Positions 17,414 through 26,109 of a stretch of 64,000 nt of DNA are shown here, piece after piece. The stretch is from DASZHJ01 sp035517495. Lineage in GTDB: Bacteria > Pseudomonadota > Alphaproteobacteria > ATCC43930 > CGMCC-115725. Numbering within the stretch: the first letter of the stretch is position 1; each line of letters starts with the position of its first letter. The translations under genes and the position numbers were made by a program. The stretch is taken from the NCBI GenBank assembly GCA_035517495.1, contig DATIYT010000071.1:62001-126000 (forward strand), in the 5' to 3' direction. The notes under the pieces are model-generated. The model did no database searches. It was not told the origin of the DNA and worked only from the letters and a program-made list of their open reading frames with translations.

Positions 17414-19921
17414 TTGCCGACCGCTGGCGCCACAAGTGCATTGCACCGCCGCAGCCGCTCCGTTAATGCTGCCGTTCTCGCACTTTCCAGGGGGAGCGCG
17501 CTGGGCATCGAGACAAATCCGGGGGGTGCCCGGCCTCAAGGGTCGACCGAGCCAAGCGCCCGGGCCACGCTCACGGTCGCGGAGGCCATGGCAGCGGCGG
17601 CGAGGCTGCATCAACAGGGCCGGATCGCCGAAGCGGAGAACCTGTGTGGCGCCGTCCTCAAGACGGCACCGACGCATTTCCCAGCGCTGCAATTTCTCGG
17701 CGCCCTCCGCGGGCTCCAAGGGAGGTACGCCGAAGCGGCGGCGCTGCTCGAAGCAGCACTGCAACAGGTACCCGGCAATGCTGAGGCGCACTACAATCTC
17801 GGCCTGGCGCTGCTGAAGCTCGACCGGCCAGCGGAGGCGATCGCGCGGTTCGAGCAGGCGATCCGTCTCGACACCGCTCGGGCCGAGGCGCACAACAATC
17901 TCGGCTGCGCGCTTGTATCGCTCAATCGCCATAAAGAGGCGCTGGCGCCGTTTCAACGAGCCATCGAGCTGAAGCCGGATCACGTCGACGCAATGGCCAA
18001 TCTTGGGAGCGCCTTTCAGGTGCTGGATTTGCACAGGGAGGCGGCAATCTGGTTCGAGCGGGCGCTGTCAAGGATGCCCGATCACGTGGGCGCGCAACTG
18101 GGCCTCGCCGCCATCGTGCGTGAGCACGGGGCACTCGACAGTGCTCGCACGCTCTATGAGCGCATCCTGACAAAGCATCCCGATCACGTGACGGCGCTCG
18201 TCAGCCTCGCCAATCTACTGGTGGAGCAAAACCGTCACGCAGATGCGGCGGAGCGGTATCGCCAGGCCCTAGCGCTCGAGCCCGACATCGCCTCGGCGCG
18301 ACAAAATCTCGGCACTATCCTCGCAGAGCAAGGGAGGCTCGGCGAGGCCGCTCGCCAGTATGAGCACGCGGTCGCCATTGATCCTGCCTTCGCCACGGCG
18401 CATCTCAACCTCGGCGCCACCTTCGCGCAGCAGGGCAAATTCGAACCGGCGCTCGCGGAGTACCGTCGCGCGCTCGCCGCGAACCCGAAGCTCGCGGCCG
18501 CGCGGTTCGCTGTCTGCGTCGGCCAATTGCCCGTGCTCTACCGCGACGAAGCGCACATCGACCGCCAGCGTGTCGCTTATCGTCAGGAGCTGGAGCGCCT
18601 CAGCGCTGAAATCGCGACGGAGAAAATTACCGACAACCTCGCGGAGGCCGTCAGTTCGAACCTGCCCTTCTACCTCCCCTATCAGGGCCGGAACGATTGC
18701 GAGCTGCAGACGCTCTTCGGCACGCTGGTTTGCGGCATCATGGCCGAGCGCTACGGGTCGGCGCCGATGCTCGAAGCTCCCGGCGCCGGCGAGAAGGTTC
18801 GGGTCGGCATCGTCAGCGGCTTTTTTCGCGAGCATACGGTGTGGAAGCTGATGCTTCGCGGCTGGCTCAATGAGCTGGACCGCAGTCGCTTCAGTCTGTT
18901 CGGCTATCACACCGGCACGGCGCGGGATACGGTGACGAGGGAGGCGGCCGCACGCTGCGAGCGCTTCCGGCACGGGCCGCTTTCCACGGCGCACTGGCGC
19001 GACGCGATCCTGGCCGACCGGCCGCACGTCCTGATCTACCCCGAGATCGGCATGGATAAAACTGCGGGCCGCCTCGCGGCCCTGCGGCTGGCGCCGGTGC
19101 AATGCCTGTCCTGGGGGCATCCCAACACCACGGGTTATCCCACGCTCGACTACTTTCTCAGCAGCGATCTGATGGAACCGGCCGATGGCCAAGCGCACTA
19201 CACGGAACGTCTGGTGCGCCTTCCCAACCTCTCGATCTCCTACGAGCCGATCACGGTACAGAAGGTACCGGTCGAAAGGTCGGCATTGGGGTTCCGCGAC
19301 GATGCCGTGATCTATTGGTGCGGGCAATCGCTCTATAAATATCTGCCGCAATACGACCGCATCTACCCGCTGATCGCGCGCGAGGTCGGCAACTGCCAGT
19401 TCGCTTTCATCCGTTACCCCAAGAGCGATGACGTGACCGACCTCTTCCGCCGGCGCCTCGACGGCGCCTTCGCGGAATACGGCCTTAGGGCCGAGGATCA
19501 CTGCGTCTTCCTGCCTTTCTTGAAGCTGGAAGGGTTCGTCGCCGCCATGGGATTGAGTGACGTCTATCTCGACAGCATCGGCTGGTCCGGCGGCAACACC
19601 ACCTTCGAAAGCCTCTTGCACGACCTGCCGATCGTCACTCTGCCCACCGAATTCATGCGCGGAAGGCACAGCGCCGCGATTCTGCGGATGATGGGAATCG
19701 AAGATACCATCGCCGACACGCTGGAGCGATTTGTCGCGATCGCGGTTCGCTTGGCGCGCGATCGCGCCTGGCGGGAAGCCCAGCGAAGGCGGATCACCGA
19801 GAACAAGCACCGTTGTTTTCACGACCGAACCGCCATCGCCGGGCTGGAGGATTTCCTGGAGCGGGCCGCGCGCGCGATACCTTCTCCTTTAGCCACTTCC
19901 ACGGCAGGGCGACCCTGGTAG
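17414..19921 (+). CDS. TPR-repeat O-GlcNAc transferase-like protein (SPINDLY/GT41)
   Basis: An 835-residue protein from TTG 17414. The next plausible start is ATG 17588, preceded by GGAGG only two bases away, so the N-terminus is uncertain. Roughly residues 55-375 are about nine TPR units (LHQQGRIAEAENL, AHYNLGLALLKLDRPAEAI, AHNNLGCALVSLNRHKEAL). The rest matches the GT41 catalytic region: VGIVSGFFREHTVWK, WGHPNTTGYPTLDYFLSSD, YTERLVRLPN and a C-terminal donor-binding GWSGGNTTFESLLHDLPIVT. Relatives transfer GlcNAc or other sugars to Ser/Thr or act in flagellin/adhesin glycosylation. Nothing nearby is an obvious acceptor. It diverges from the amidohydrolase gene. Confidence 0.85.
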   Translation: MPTAGATSALHRRSRSVNAAVLALSRGSALGIETNPGGARPQGSTEPSARATLTVAEAMAAAARLHQQGRIAEAENLCGAVLKTAPTHFPALQFLGALRGLQGRYAEAAALLEAALQQVPGNAEAHYNLGLALLKLDRPAEAIARFEQAIRLDTARAEAHNNLGCALVSLNRHKEALAPFQRAIELKPDHVDAMANLGSAFQVLDLHREAAIWFERALSRMPDHVGAQLGLAAIVREHGALDSARTLYERILTKHPDHVTALVSLANLLVEQNRHADAAERYRQALALEPDIASARQNLGTILAEQGRLGEAARQYEHAVAIDPAFATAHLNLGATFAQQGKFEPALAEYRRALAANPKLAAARFAVCVGQLPVLYRDEAHIDRQRVAYRQELERLSAEIATEKITDNLAEAVSSNLPFYLPYQGRNDCELQTLFGTLVCGIMAERYGSAPMLEAPGAGEKVRVGIVSGFFREHTVWKLMLRGWLNELDRSRFSLFGYHTGTARDTVTREAAARCERFRHGPLSTAHWRDAILADRPHVLIYPEIGMDKTAGRLAALRLAPVQCLSWGHPNTTGYPTLDYFLSSDLMEPADGQAHYTERLVRLPNLSISYEPITVQKVPVERSALGFRDDAVIYWCGQSLYKYLPQYDRIYPLIAREVGNCQFAFIRYPKSDDVTDLFRRRLDGAFAEYGLRAEDHCVFLPFLKLEGFVAAMGLSDVYLDSIGWSGGNTTFESLLHDLPIVTLPTEFMRGRHSAAILRMMGIEDTIADTLERFVAIAVRLARDRAWREAQRRRITENKHRCFHDRTAIAGLEDFLERAARAIPSPLATSTAGRPW

Positions 19922-19958
19922 GATGCTGCGCTGCACAATGACACTCAGGAGGCCTGCC

Positions 19959-20657
19959 ATGGAATTTCGCGATCGCCATGTGGTCGTAACCGGCGGTACC
20001 GGCGCCCTCGGTCTTGCCGTCGTCCAGGCGCTGGTACAAGAGGGCGCGACGGCACATGTCTCTTATGTGCTGCCCGCAGAAGCGGAGCGCTTTCCGCTGC
20101 GCGAGCACGCGTCCGTGCGTATCGCCGGTCCTGTCGAGTTGACGCGCGAGGCGGATGTCGACCGCTTCTACGCCGGAATACCGAAGCTTTGGGGATCGAT
20201 CCACTTGGCTGGCGGTTTCGCCATGGGCGGCATCGTCGATGCGCCTCTGTCGGTGCTGATGCAGCAAATCGACATGAATCTCGTGACGGCTTATCTCTGC
20301 TGCCGCGCCGCGGTGCGCGCGATGCAACAGAGCGGTGGCGGCCGCATCGTCAACGTGGCGGCGCGGCCCGCGCTGGAAGGGCGCGCGGGAGCAGGCATGG
20401 TTGCTTACGCCGCGAGCAAGGCCGGGGTTGCGACCCTCACCATGGCTCTCGCCGAGGAAGTCGCAAAGGACGGGATTCTCGTCAACGCAATCGCGCCCTC
20501 GATCCTCGATACCCCCGCTAACCGCAAGTCGATGCCGACGGCCGACTACGCTGCCTGGCCCAAGGTCGAGGAGGTGGCGCGGGTCATTCTCTCCCTCGCG
20601 AGCCCCGAAAACCACGTCGCGCGCGGCGGGGTCGTGCCGGTCTACGGCCGCGTCTGA
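19959..20657 (+). CDS. Short-chain dehydrogenase/reductase
   Basis: A 232-residue classical SDR using NAD(P)H. ATG 19959 is chosen because AGGAGG lies 7 bases upstream; the longer frame from 19923 has no ribosome site. The cofactor motif VVTGGTGALG is near residue 9, IVNVAARPALEGRAG carries the strand before the active site (the usual catalytic Ser position is occupied by Ala or Arg) and YAASKAG supplies the Tyr and Lys. IAPSILDTPANRKSMP is the usual C-terminal substrate loop. The catalytic Ser seems missing, so activity should not be assumed. It starts 38 bases after the TPR glycosyltransferase stop and 23 bases before a DHA2 pump. Confidence 0.87.
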   Translation: MEFRDRHVVVTGGTGALGLAVVQALVQEGATAHVSYVLPAEAERFPLREHASVRIAGPVELTREADVDRFYAGIPKLWGSIHLAGGFAMGGIVDAPLSVLMQQIDMNLVTAYLCCRAAVRAMQQSGGGRIVNVAARPALEGRAGAGMVAYAASKAGVATLTMALAEEVAKDGILVNAIAPSILDTPANRKSMPTADYAAWPKVEEVARVILSLASPENHVARGGVVPVYGRV

Positions 20658-20680
20658 GGGACCGCGCGGTTCAACATCGG

Positions 20681-22195
20681 ATGGAGTCTTCTTCCGCGCA
20701 TTCGCACCGCCAGGTCTTGCGCATTCTGAGCGGCGTCCTGGTGGGCATGTTCCTTGCCGCGCTCGACCAGACCATCATCGCGACGGCGTTGCCGACAATC
20801 GCCGCCGATCTCTCGGGCATCGAGCATCTCTCGTGGGTGGTCTCTATCTACCTGCTGACCTCGACCGCCTCGACGCCTATTTACGGCAAGCTCAGCGATC
20901 TCTATGGCCGGCGTCGGTTGCTGCAGATCGGCATCACGATATTCATGCTGGGGTCGCTGCTCTGCGTGCTCGCGCAAACCATGTCGGAGCTGATCGCCGC
21001 GCGGGCGATTCAAGGCTTGGGGGGCGGCGGGTTGATTACGCTTGCTCATGCGACCGTCGCCGATCATGTGTCGCCGCGAGAGCGCGGGCGCTACCAGGGA
21101 TACCTGAGCAGCGTCTGGGCAAGCGCCAGTGTGGGTGGCCCAATGCTGGGCGGTCTGTTCGTCGACTACCTCTCATGGCGCTGGGTGTTCGGGATCAATC
21201 TTCCGATCGGCGTCGTCGCCATCACCCTGTGCCGCCGTGCGCTGCCACGTATCGATATTCATCACGAGCAGCGCCGGATCGACTACATCGGGGCAACGCT
21301 ATTGACGCTCGCGGTAACGGCGTTGCTGTTGGTCACGACCTGGGGCGGCACGCAGTACCCCTGGCTATCGCCGACCATTCTGGGCCTGGTCGCCGCGGGA
21401 ATCCTGTTGCTGGTCGTGTTCGCGCTCCAGGAGCTGCGCACACTGGAACCGATCCTGCCGCCGCGCCTTTTCGGCGACATCGTTTTCCGCGTCGCCAACA
21501 CCGTCTCGTTCCTGATCTCGATGGTGACCTTCGGCTCGACCATGCTGCTGCCGGTTTTCTTCCAGATGGTGGCGGGACGGAGCCCCGCCGGGTCCGGCCT
21601 CTTGATGGCCCCCTTCACCGGCGCCACGGTGATCGGCGCGTTTGTCACGGGACAATTGATGCGCAAGACCGGGCGTTATAAGCGCTTCCCGCTGTTCGGC
21701 CTCGCCGCGGGCGCGCTCGCCTTTGTGCTGCTCGCGACGCTGCGCGCGAACACGTCCGCGCTGACGATTTCTGGCTACATGATCCTGCTCGGTCTCGGCG
21801 TCGGGACGGCGCTGCCCGTCATGCTGGTATCGGTGCAGAACGCGGCGGACCCCCGCGACATCGGCGCCGCGACGTCCGCGGTGAATTTCTTCCGCTCCAT
21901 GGGCGGCGCTTTCGGTGCCGCGACACTTTGGTCGGTGCTCATCATCGGCCTCAATTACGCGCTTGAGGGTGCCGCACCCAAGGCGAACAGCATGGCATTG
22001 CTGCAAGCGGGTCCGGACGCGCTCGCCCAGATGGCGCCGAGATTGCGCTCGGAGCTCGCGCCGGCGCTGCTGCAGGCGTTTCACGACGTCTTCATGGTCG
22101 GAGCGGTTCTGGTGCTGGCGAGCCTCGCCATGACCACGCTTTTGAAGGAGAGGCCGCTACGCACCAGCACCGCAATCCGCGCACCCGCGGACTAA
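20681..22195 (+). CDS. DHA2-family MFS efflux transporter (EmrB/QacA type), second copy
   Basis: A 504-residue inner-membrane transporter with about 14 helices. Family motifs are AALDQTIIATALPTIAADL in helix 1, SDLYGRRRLLQ (motif A) and GGPMLGGLFVDYLSWRW (motif C). Unlike the pump at 7230 it has no adjacent membrane-fusion gene, so it probably works alone in the inner membrane. No strong ribosome site precedes ATG 20681. Because it follows the SDR by 23 bases, it may depend on read-through translation from that gene. It ends 25 bases before the converging livF stop. Confidence 0.88.
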   Translation: MESSSAHSHRQVLRILSGVLVGMFLAALDQTIIATALPTIAADLSGIEHLSWVVSIYLLTSTASTPIYGKLSDLYGRRRLLQIGITIFMLGSLLCVLAQTMSELIAARAIQGLGGGGLITLAHATVADHVSPRERGRYQGYLSSVWASASVGGPMLGGLFVDYLSWRWVFGINLPIGVVAITLCRRALPRIDIHHEQRRIDYIGATLLTLAVTALLLVTTWGGTQYPWLSPTILGLVAAGILLLVVFALQELRTLEPILPPRLFGDIVFRVANTVSFLISMVTFGSTMLLPVFFQMVAGRSPAGSGLLMAPFTGATVIGAFVTGQLMRKTGRYKRFPLFGLAAGALAFVLLATLRANTSALTISGYMILLGLGVGTALPVMLVSVQNAADPRDIGAATSAVNFFRSMGGAFGAATLWSVLIIGLNYALEGAAPKANSMALLQAGPDALAQMAPRLRSELAPALLQAFHDVFMVGAVLVLASLAMTTLLKERPLRTSTAIRAPAD

Positions 22196-22219
22196 TGCCA
22201 GAGTCGAAAATGGCCTGGA

Positions 22220-22933
22220 TTAGTTGATTTTCTCGCCGAGGTAAGACTTGCGCACCAAGTCGCTCCGCAACAGACCCTGGGCTGAATCGTGGAGCGTGAT
22301 GTATCCCGCCTGTATCACGTAGCCGCGGTTGGCGATGCGGAGGGCCATGCGAGCGTTCTGCTCCACCAGGAGAATCGTCGTTCCCTGGTCGCGGATGCTG
22401 CCGATCGTCTCGAAGATGGTCGCGACCATGATCGGCGAAAGCCCCATGGAAGGTTCGTCGAGCAGGAGCAGCTTGGGGCGGGCCATGAGCGCCCGTCCCA
22501 TCGCCAGCATCTGCTGCTCGCCCCCGGAGAGGGTCCCGCCCTTCTGATGACGCCGCTCCTTCAAGCGGGGGAACTGCTCGAAGATCCGCTCCATGTCGGC
22601 AGGGACGTCCTGCTTGTCCGCCCGTGCGAACGCGCCCAATTCCAGATTTTCGAGCACGGTCATGCGGGGAAAGATGCGTCGGCCTTCGGGCGAGTGAGCG
22701 ATCCCCATACGCACCACGCGGCTGGTGGGCAGGCCGCTGATGCGTTTGCCTTCGAAACGGACCTCGCCCTGTTGCGGGCTGAGCGAGCCGATGATCGTCT
22801 TGAGCGTCGTCGTCTTGCCCGCCCCATTGGCGCCGATCAAGGTGACGATCTCCCCTCGCTCCACTTTGAGCGAGATTCCCTTCACCGCCCGGATGTTTCC
22901 GTAGCTGGTGTGAATATCCACGAGCTCAAGCAC
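22220..22933 (-). CDS. livF: Branched-chain amino-acid-type ABC transporter ATP-binding protein LivF
   Basis: A 237-residue ATPase subunit. Walker A GANGAGKTTTLK is near residue 34, the signature GTLSGGEQQMLAMGRAL near 134 and Walker B LLLLDEPSMGLSP near 156; the C-terminus GLLRSDLVRKSYLG is typical of LivF. It starts with GTG 22933 inside the last codons of the fused livM-livG gene (8-base overlap), so it should be translationally coupled. It completes a Liv-type importer at the inner membrane, whose substrates in soil bacteria include amides, urea and aromatic acids as well as Leu/Ile/Val. Confidence 0.93.
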   Translation of the reverse strand: MLELVDIHTSYGNIRAVKGISLKVERGEIVTLIGANGAGKTTTLKTIIGSLSPQQGEVRFEGKRISGLPTSRVVRMGIAHSPEGRRIFPRMTVLENLELGAFARADKQDVPADMERIFEQFPRLKERRHQKGGTLSGGEQQMLAMGRALMARPKLLLLDEPSMGLSPIMVATIFETIGSIRDQGTTILLVEQNARMALRIANRGYVIQAGYITLHDSAQGLLRSDLVRKSYLGEKIN

Positions 22934-24944
22934 TGGCCATATCCGCTTCGTAGCCCTTGCCGAGGTAGGCTTCGATCACCTTGGGATCGCGCTGGACCTG
23001 AGAGGGCGGCCCCTCCGAGATCTTGACCCCGTAGTCGAGTACCGTCACGTGGTCGGAAAGCCCCATGACGACCTCCATGTGGTGCTCAATCAAAAGGATC
23101 GTGAGGCCGAGCTCGCGCCGGAGGCGCCCCAGAAACTCGGTCAGGTCATCGGTCTCGCGCGGGTTCATCCCGGCGGCCGGTTCGTCGAGAAGCAGGAGCC
23201 TGGGTTGGGTTGCGAGCGCACGGGCAATTTCCAGGCGTCGCTGGTCGCCGTAAGGGAAGTTTTTGGCAAGCGTCTCGCCTTTGCCCTCGAGCCCGAAGAA
23301 CGCCAGGAGTTCGAGGGCACGTTCCCGGGCCGCTTTCTCCTCCCTGCGAATCCAGGGTGGGCGGATGATCGCCGCCGGCACGGCGCCGCGGAGACGCGAA
23401 TGCTCTCCCACCAGGATGTTCTCGATCGCGGTCATGCTGGGGAACAGGCGGATCGATTGAAACGTGCGGGAAATCCCGCGTTCGGTGATGCGATTGGGGC
23501 GAAGTCCGGCAATGCTCCGCCCGTTGAACTGGAGATCGCCCGAGGTCGGCTTGATCAGACCGGTGATGATGTTGAAGAAGGTGGTCTTGCCCGCGCCGTT
23601 CGGGCCGATAAGACCCGCAATCTTTCCTTCCTCGATCGTAAAGTCGAGGTTGGATAGGGCCGTGAGACCGTCGAAACGTTTGGTGACCCCCCGCGCTTCC
23701 AGGATGAGGGGCTTGCTGGTCAAGCCCGCGGTCGGTGCCGGGTGGGCCGTTCCCTCGCGAAGCCATGTCACGACGCCGAGGTCCCGGCGAGGCTCGGGCG
23801 CGTGCCGCGGCGCCGCCAGTTCGTCCTTCTCATCGAGGTCGGCAGCTACAGTGACGCGGCGCCAGCGCCCAGCCTCGATCAGGCCGCCCGGCTTCAGGAT
23901 CATCATGACGACGAGCCCCAGCCCGAAGAAGAACCAACGCCAAAGCGTGAAATCCACGGTCGTCAGGGCGTGGATCCCGAGAAAGCTGCCGAGCCCTCGG
24001 GTCCAATGAGTCATCTGCGTGAGAAAGATTCGGTCGAAGAGCGTTATCACGATCCCGCCCGCGATGACGCCGCGGATCGAGCCCATCCCACCCAGGATTA
24101 CCATGCAGAGCAGCATGATCGAAACGTTGAATTCGAAGGCGCCGGGCGTGATGACCTGAATTTTGGCCGCATAGACCGAGCCGGCAAAGCCTGAGAAGGT
24201 CGCGCCCAGCGCAAAGGCCAGCAACTTGGATTTGATCGGGTCCACCCCCATGCAAGCGGCGGCAGTCTCGTCCTCCCGGATGGCCATCCAAGCGCGTCCC
24301 AGGCGTGAATCGCGCATCCGGTTCATCGCCCAAATCGACATCCCGCCGATGATCAGGACGAGGAAGTACCAAGGAATAACGCTGGTATCGAAGGGAATGC
24401 CGAGCAGATCTGGCTGCCCGATCGGGTTAACTCCATTTTCGCCGCCGGTGAGGTTGAGGCGATAGATCGGGCGCCAGTCCCCGATCTGGATCGTGATGTC
24501 GCCGAGGTTGCGGATCGCGACAGGAATGATTTCGCCGAAGGCGAGCGTGATGATCGCGAGATAGTCGCCGCGCACGCGAAGCGTGGGAGCGCCGATAAGC
24601 ACGCCAAAAATCGCGGAGACGATCGCGCTCAGCCAGATCACGTTCCAGAAGCCCAACTCGATTCCCATGAGCGGAGAGTTGAGTATGCCCATGGTATAAG
24701 CACCGATCGCGAAGAAGGCCGCGTAGCCGAGGTCCAAGAGACCGGCGTAACCCACGACGATGTTGAGCCCGAGAGCGAGGAGCACATAGATCATGGCATC
24801 GGTAACGGCGTAGAGCGTACCGGTGCCCAGTGTCAGGTCGAGGTAGGGGTAGACGATGAGGGCGGCTGCAACGAGCACGACCAAAAGGCCGGTGCGCCGT
24901 GGTTGCGGCGCGGACGACGAGAGTGCCGAGGCTGTTGCAGACAT
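22926..24944 (-). CDS. Fused LivM permease - LivG ATPase of a branched-chain-type ABC importer
   Basis: A single 672-residue chain. Residues about 15-365 are a LivM permease with eight to ten membrane helices (LGLNIVVGYAGLLDLGYAAFFAIGAY is split here across its first conserved region). A polar linker of about 45 residues follows. Residues about 410-665 are a LivG ATPase with GLIGPNGAGKTTFFN, the Liv-type signature FPYGDQRRLEIARAL and LLLLDEPAAGMNP. There is no internal stop or frameshift, so the fusion is real in this sequence. livH starts its stop 3 bases upstream and livF overlaps downstream. Such fusions are known in this family but less common than separate genes. Confidence 0.93.
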   Translation of the reverse strand: MSATASALSSSAPQPRRTGLLVVLVAAALIVYPYLDLTLGTGTLYAVTDAMIYVLLALGLNIVVGYAGLLDLGYAAFFAIGAYTMGILNSPLMGIELGFWNVIWLSAIVSAIFGVLIGAPTLRVRGDYLAIITLAFGEIIPVAIRNLGDITIQIGDWRPIYRLNLTGGENGVNPIGQPDLLGIPFDTSVIPWYFLVLIIGGMSIWAMNRMRDSRLGRAWMAIREDETAAACMGVDPIKSKLLAFALGATFSGFAGSVYAAKIQVITPGAFEFNVSIMLLCMVILGGMGSIRGVIAGGIVITLFDRIFLTQMTHWTRGLGSFLGIHALTTVDFTLWRWFFFGLGLVVMMILKPGGLIEAGRWRRVTVAADLDEKDELAAPRHAPEPRRDLGVVTWLREGTAHPAPTAGLTSKPLILEARGVTKRFDGLTALSNLDFTIEEGKIAGLIGPNGAGKTTFFNIITGLIKPTSGDLQFNGRSIAGLRPNRITERGISRTFQSIRLFPSMTAIENILVGEHSRLRGAVPAAIIRPPWIRREEKAARERALELLAFFGLEGKGETLAKNFPYGDQRRLEIARALATQPRLLLLDEPAAGMNPRETDDLTEFLGRLRRELGLTILLIEHHMEVVMGLSDHVTVLDYGVKISEGPPSQVQRDPKVIEAYLGKGYEADMASA

Positions 24945-24947
24945 ACG

Positions 24948-25886
24948 CTAATGCCTCTCCGGTGCTCGCTCGCCCAGGAGGCCGTGCGGGCGGAAGACCA
25001 GCACCAGGATCAGGATCGAGAATACCACGGCGTTGGTCCACCGCGGCGAGATGAACTGGTCGCTCCAGGCAGAGAGAAATCCGATCAAGTACCCTCCGAG
25101 CGCCGCGCCCGGCATGTTGCCGATTCCGCCCAGCACGGCGGCGGTGAATGCCCGCAGTCCCGCTTGGTAGCCCATCCACCACTGACCGATGTTGTAGTAG
25201 ATGCCCTGTACGACCCCTGCGGCGCCTGCCAGGGCACCTCCGACGAAGAAGGTCAGCATGATGATCTTCTCGACGTCGATCCCCATCGCCTCGGCGGTCT
25301 CGCGATCCTGCGCGGTGGCTCGCATCGCCTTCCCCCAGGAGGTCCGCGTCACGAACAGATGCAGCCCATAAATCAGCGGTATCGTCACGCCGATGACGAG
25401 CAGGTCCTTGGTAGTGACGTAGACCTGGCTGTCGATATGGAAGACATCGCGAATGATGTCGACGCTCGGCAATACGTCTGGGTAGGAGATGACATAAGGC
25501 CCCTTCCAGACCAAGGTCAGGTTCTCCAGCATGAAGGAAACGCCGATGGCGGAGATCAGCGGCACCAGCCTCGGCGCGTGCCGCAGGGGCCGGTATGCGA
25601 TCCGATCCACCACGAGATTCAGAACCCCCGTGATGAGCATGGTGCCGATGAGGATCAGCGGCAACAGCGTCACCAGCTCCCAGCCTTCAAACGTGCGAGC
25701 GAGACCAACGTCCACCAAAACGGTAAGCGACACCATGAGGCCCAGCATATAGATGTCGCCGTGGGCGAAATTGATCAATTCGATGATCCCGTAAACCATC
25801 GTGTAGCCGAGCGAGATCAGCGCGAAGATAGATCCTCGCGTGAGGCCGTTGATCGATTGTTGAATGATGAGTTCGGTCCAGTTCAT
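24948..25886 (-). CDS. livH: Branched-chain amino-acid-type ABC transporter permease LivH
   Basis: A 312-residue membrane protein with about eight helices. I start it at ATG 25886 (MNWTELIIQQSINGLTRGS); an in-frame TTG at 25901 is the alternative and neither has a clear ribosome site. The EAA-like loop AMGIDVEKIIMLTFFVGGAL and the N-terminal SIFALISLGYTMVYGIIELI are standard for LivH. It lies between the periplasmic binding-protein gene (224-base gap with two hairpins) and livM-livG (3-base gap), so its expression probably depends on read-through of those hairpins. Confidence 0.93.
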   Translation of the reverse strand: MNWTELIIQQSINGLTRGSIFALISLGYTMVYGIIELINFAHGDIYMLGLMVSLTVLVDVGLARTFEGWELVTLLPLILIGTMLITGVLNLVVDRIAYRPLRHAPRLVPLISAIGVSFMLENLTLVWKGPYVISYPDVLPSVDIIRDVFHIDSQVYVTTKDLLVIGVTIPLIYGLHLFVTRTSWGKAMRATAQDRETAEAMGIDVEKIIMLTFFVGGALAGAAGVVQGIYYNIGQWWMGYQAGLRAFTAAVLGGIGNMPGAALGGYLIGFLSAWSDQFISPRWTNAVVFSILILVLVFRPHGLLGERAPERH

Positions 25887-26028
25887 GAGGCGATAATCCA
25901 AAAAGAGCGGCGGCTGGGGGCACTACTCCTGGCGAGCAGGCCGCAGTTCATTTGGTATCGTGTTGATGTTCGCGATGCAAGGATCGGGCCAACGTCGATG
26001 CTGGATTGCATCGCCTCAGTGGTACCTG

Positions 26029-26056
26029 GCCGGGACGCCCGCTTGGGCGTCCCGGC
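26029..26056 (-). repeat. Perfect 12-bp inverted repeat (hairpin) between the binding-protein gene and livH
   Basis: GCCGGGACGCCC at 26029-26040 and GGGCGTCCCGGC at 26045-26056 form a perfect GC-rich 12-bp stem with a 4-base loop. It lies 142 bases upstream of livH on the transcribed strand and after the stop of the binding-protein gene. There is no T-run on either side, so it is not a classical terminator. A hairpin here fits mRNA stabilisation or partial attenuation, which would yield more binding protein than membrane components. Confidence 0.6.
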
Positions 26057-26070
26057 AAGGTCGATCCGTC

Positions 26071-26099
26071 GGCTGGGTCCAGCGATGTTAGGACCAGCC
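26071..26099 (-). repeat. Second hairpin (bulged 9-bp stem) in the same intergenic region
   Basis: GGCTGGGTCC at 26071-26080 pairs with GGACCAGCC at 26091-26099, leaving one bulged G and a 10-base loop. It begins 11 bases after the stop codon of the binding-protein gene in the direction of transcription and precedes the larger hairpin at 26029-26056. No T-run follows. Confidence 0.45.
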
Positions 26100-26109
26100 A
26101 TTACTCGCG

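Noticed and set aside
18269..19822. A 517-codon minus-strand frame opposite the TPR/GT41 gene
   Set aside because: It is a shadow of TPR and GT41 coding sequence, with no family motifs or ribosome site.
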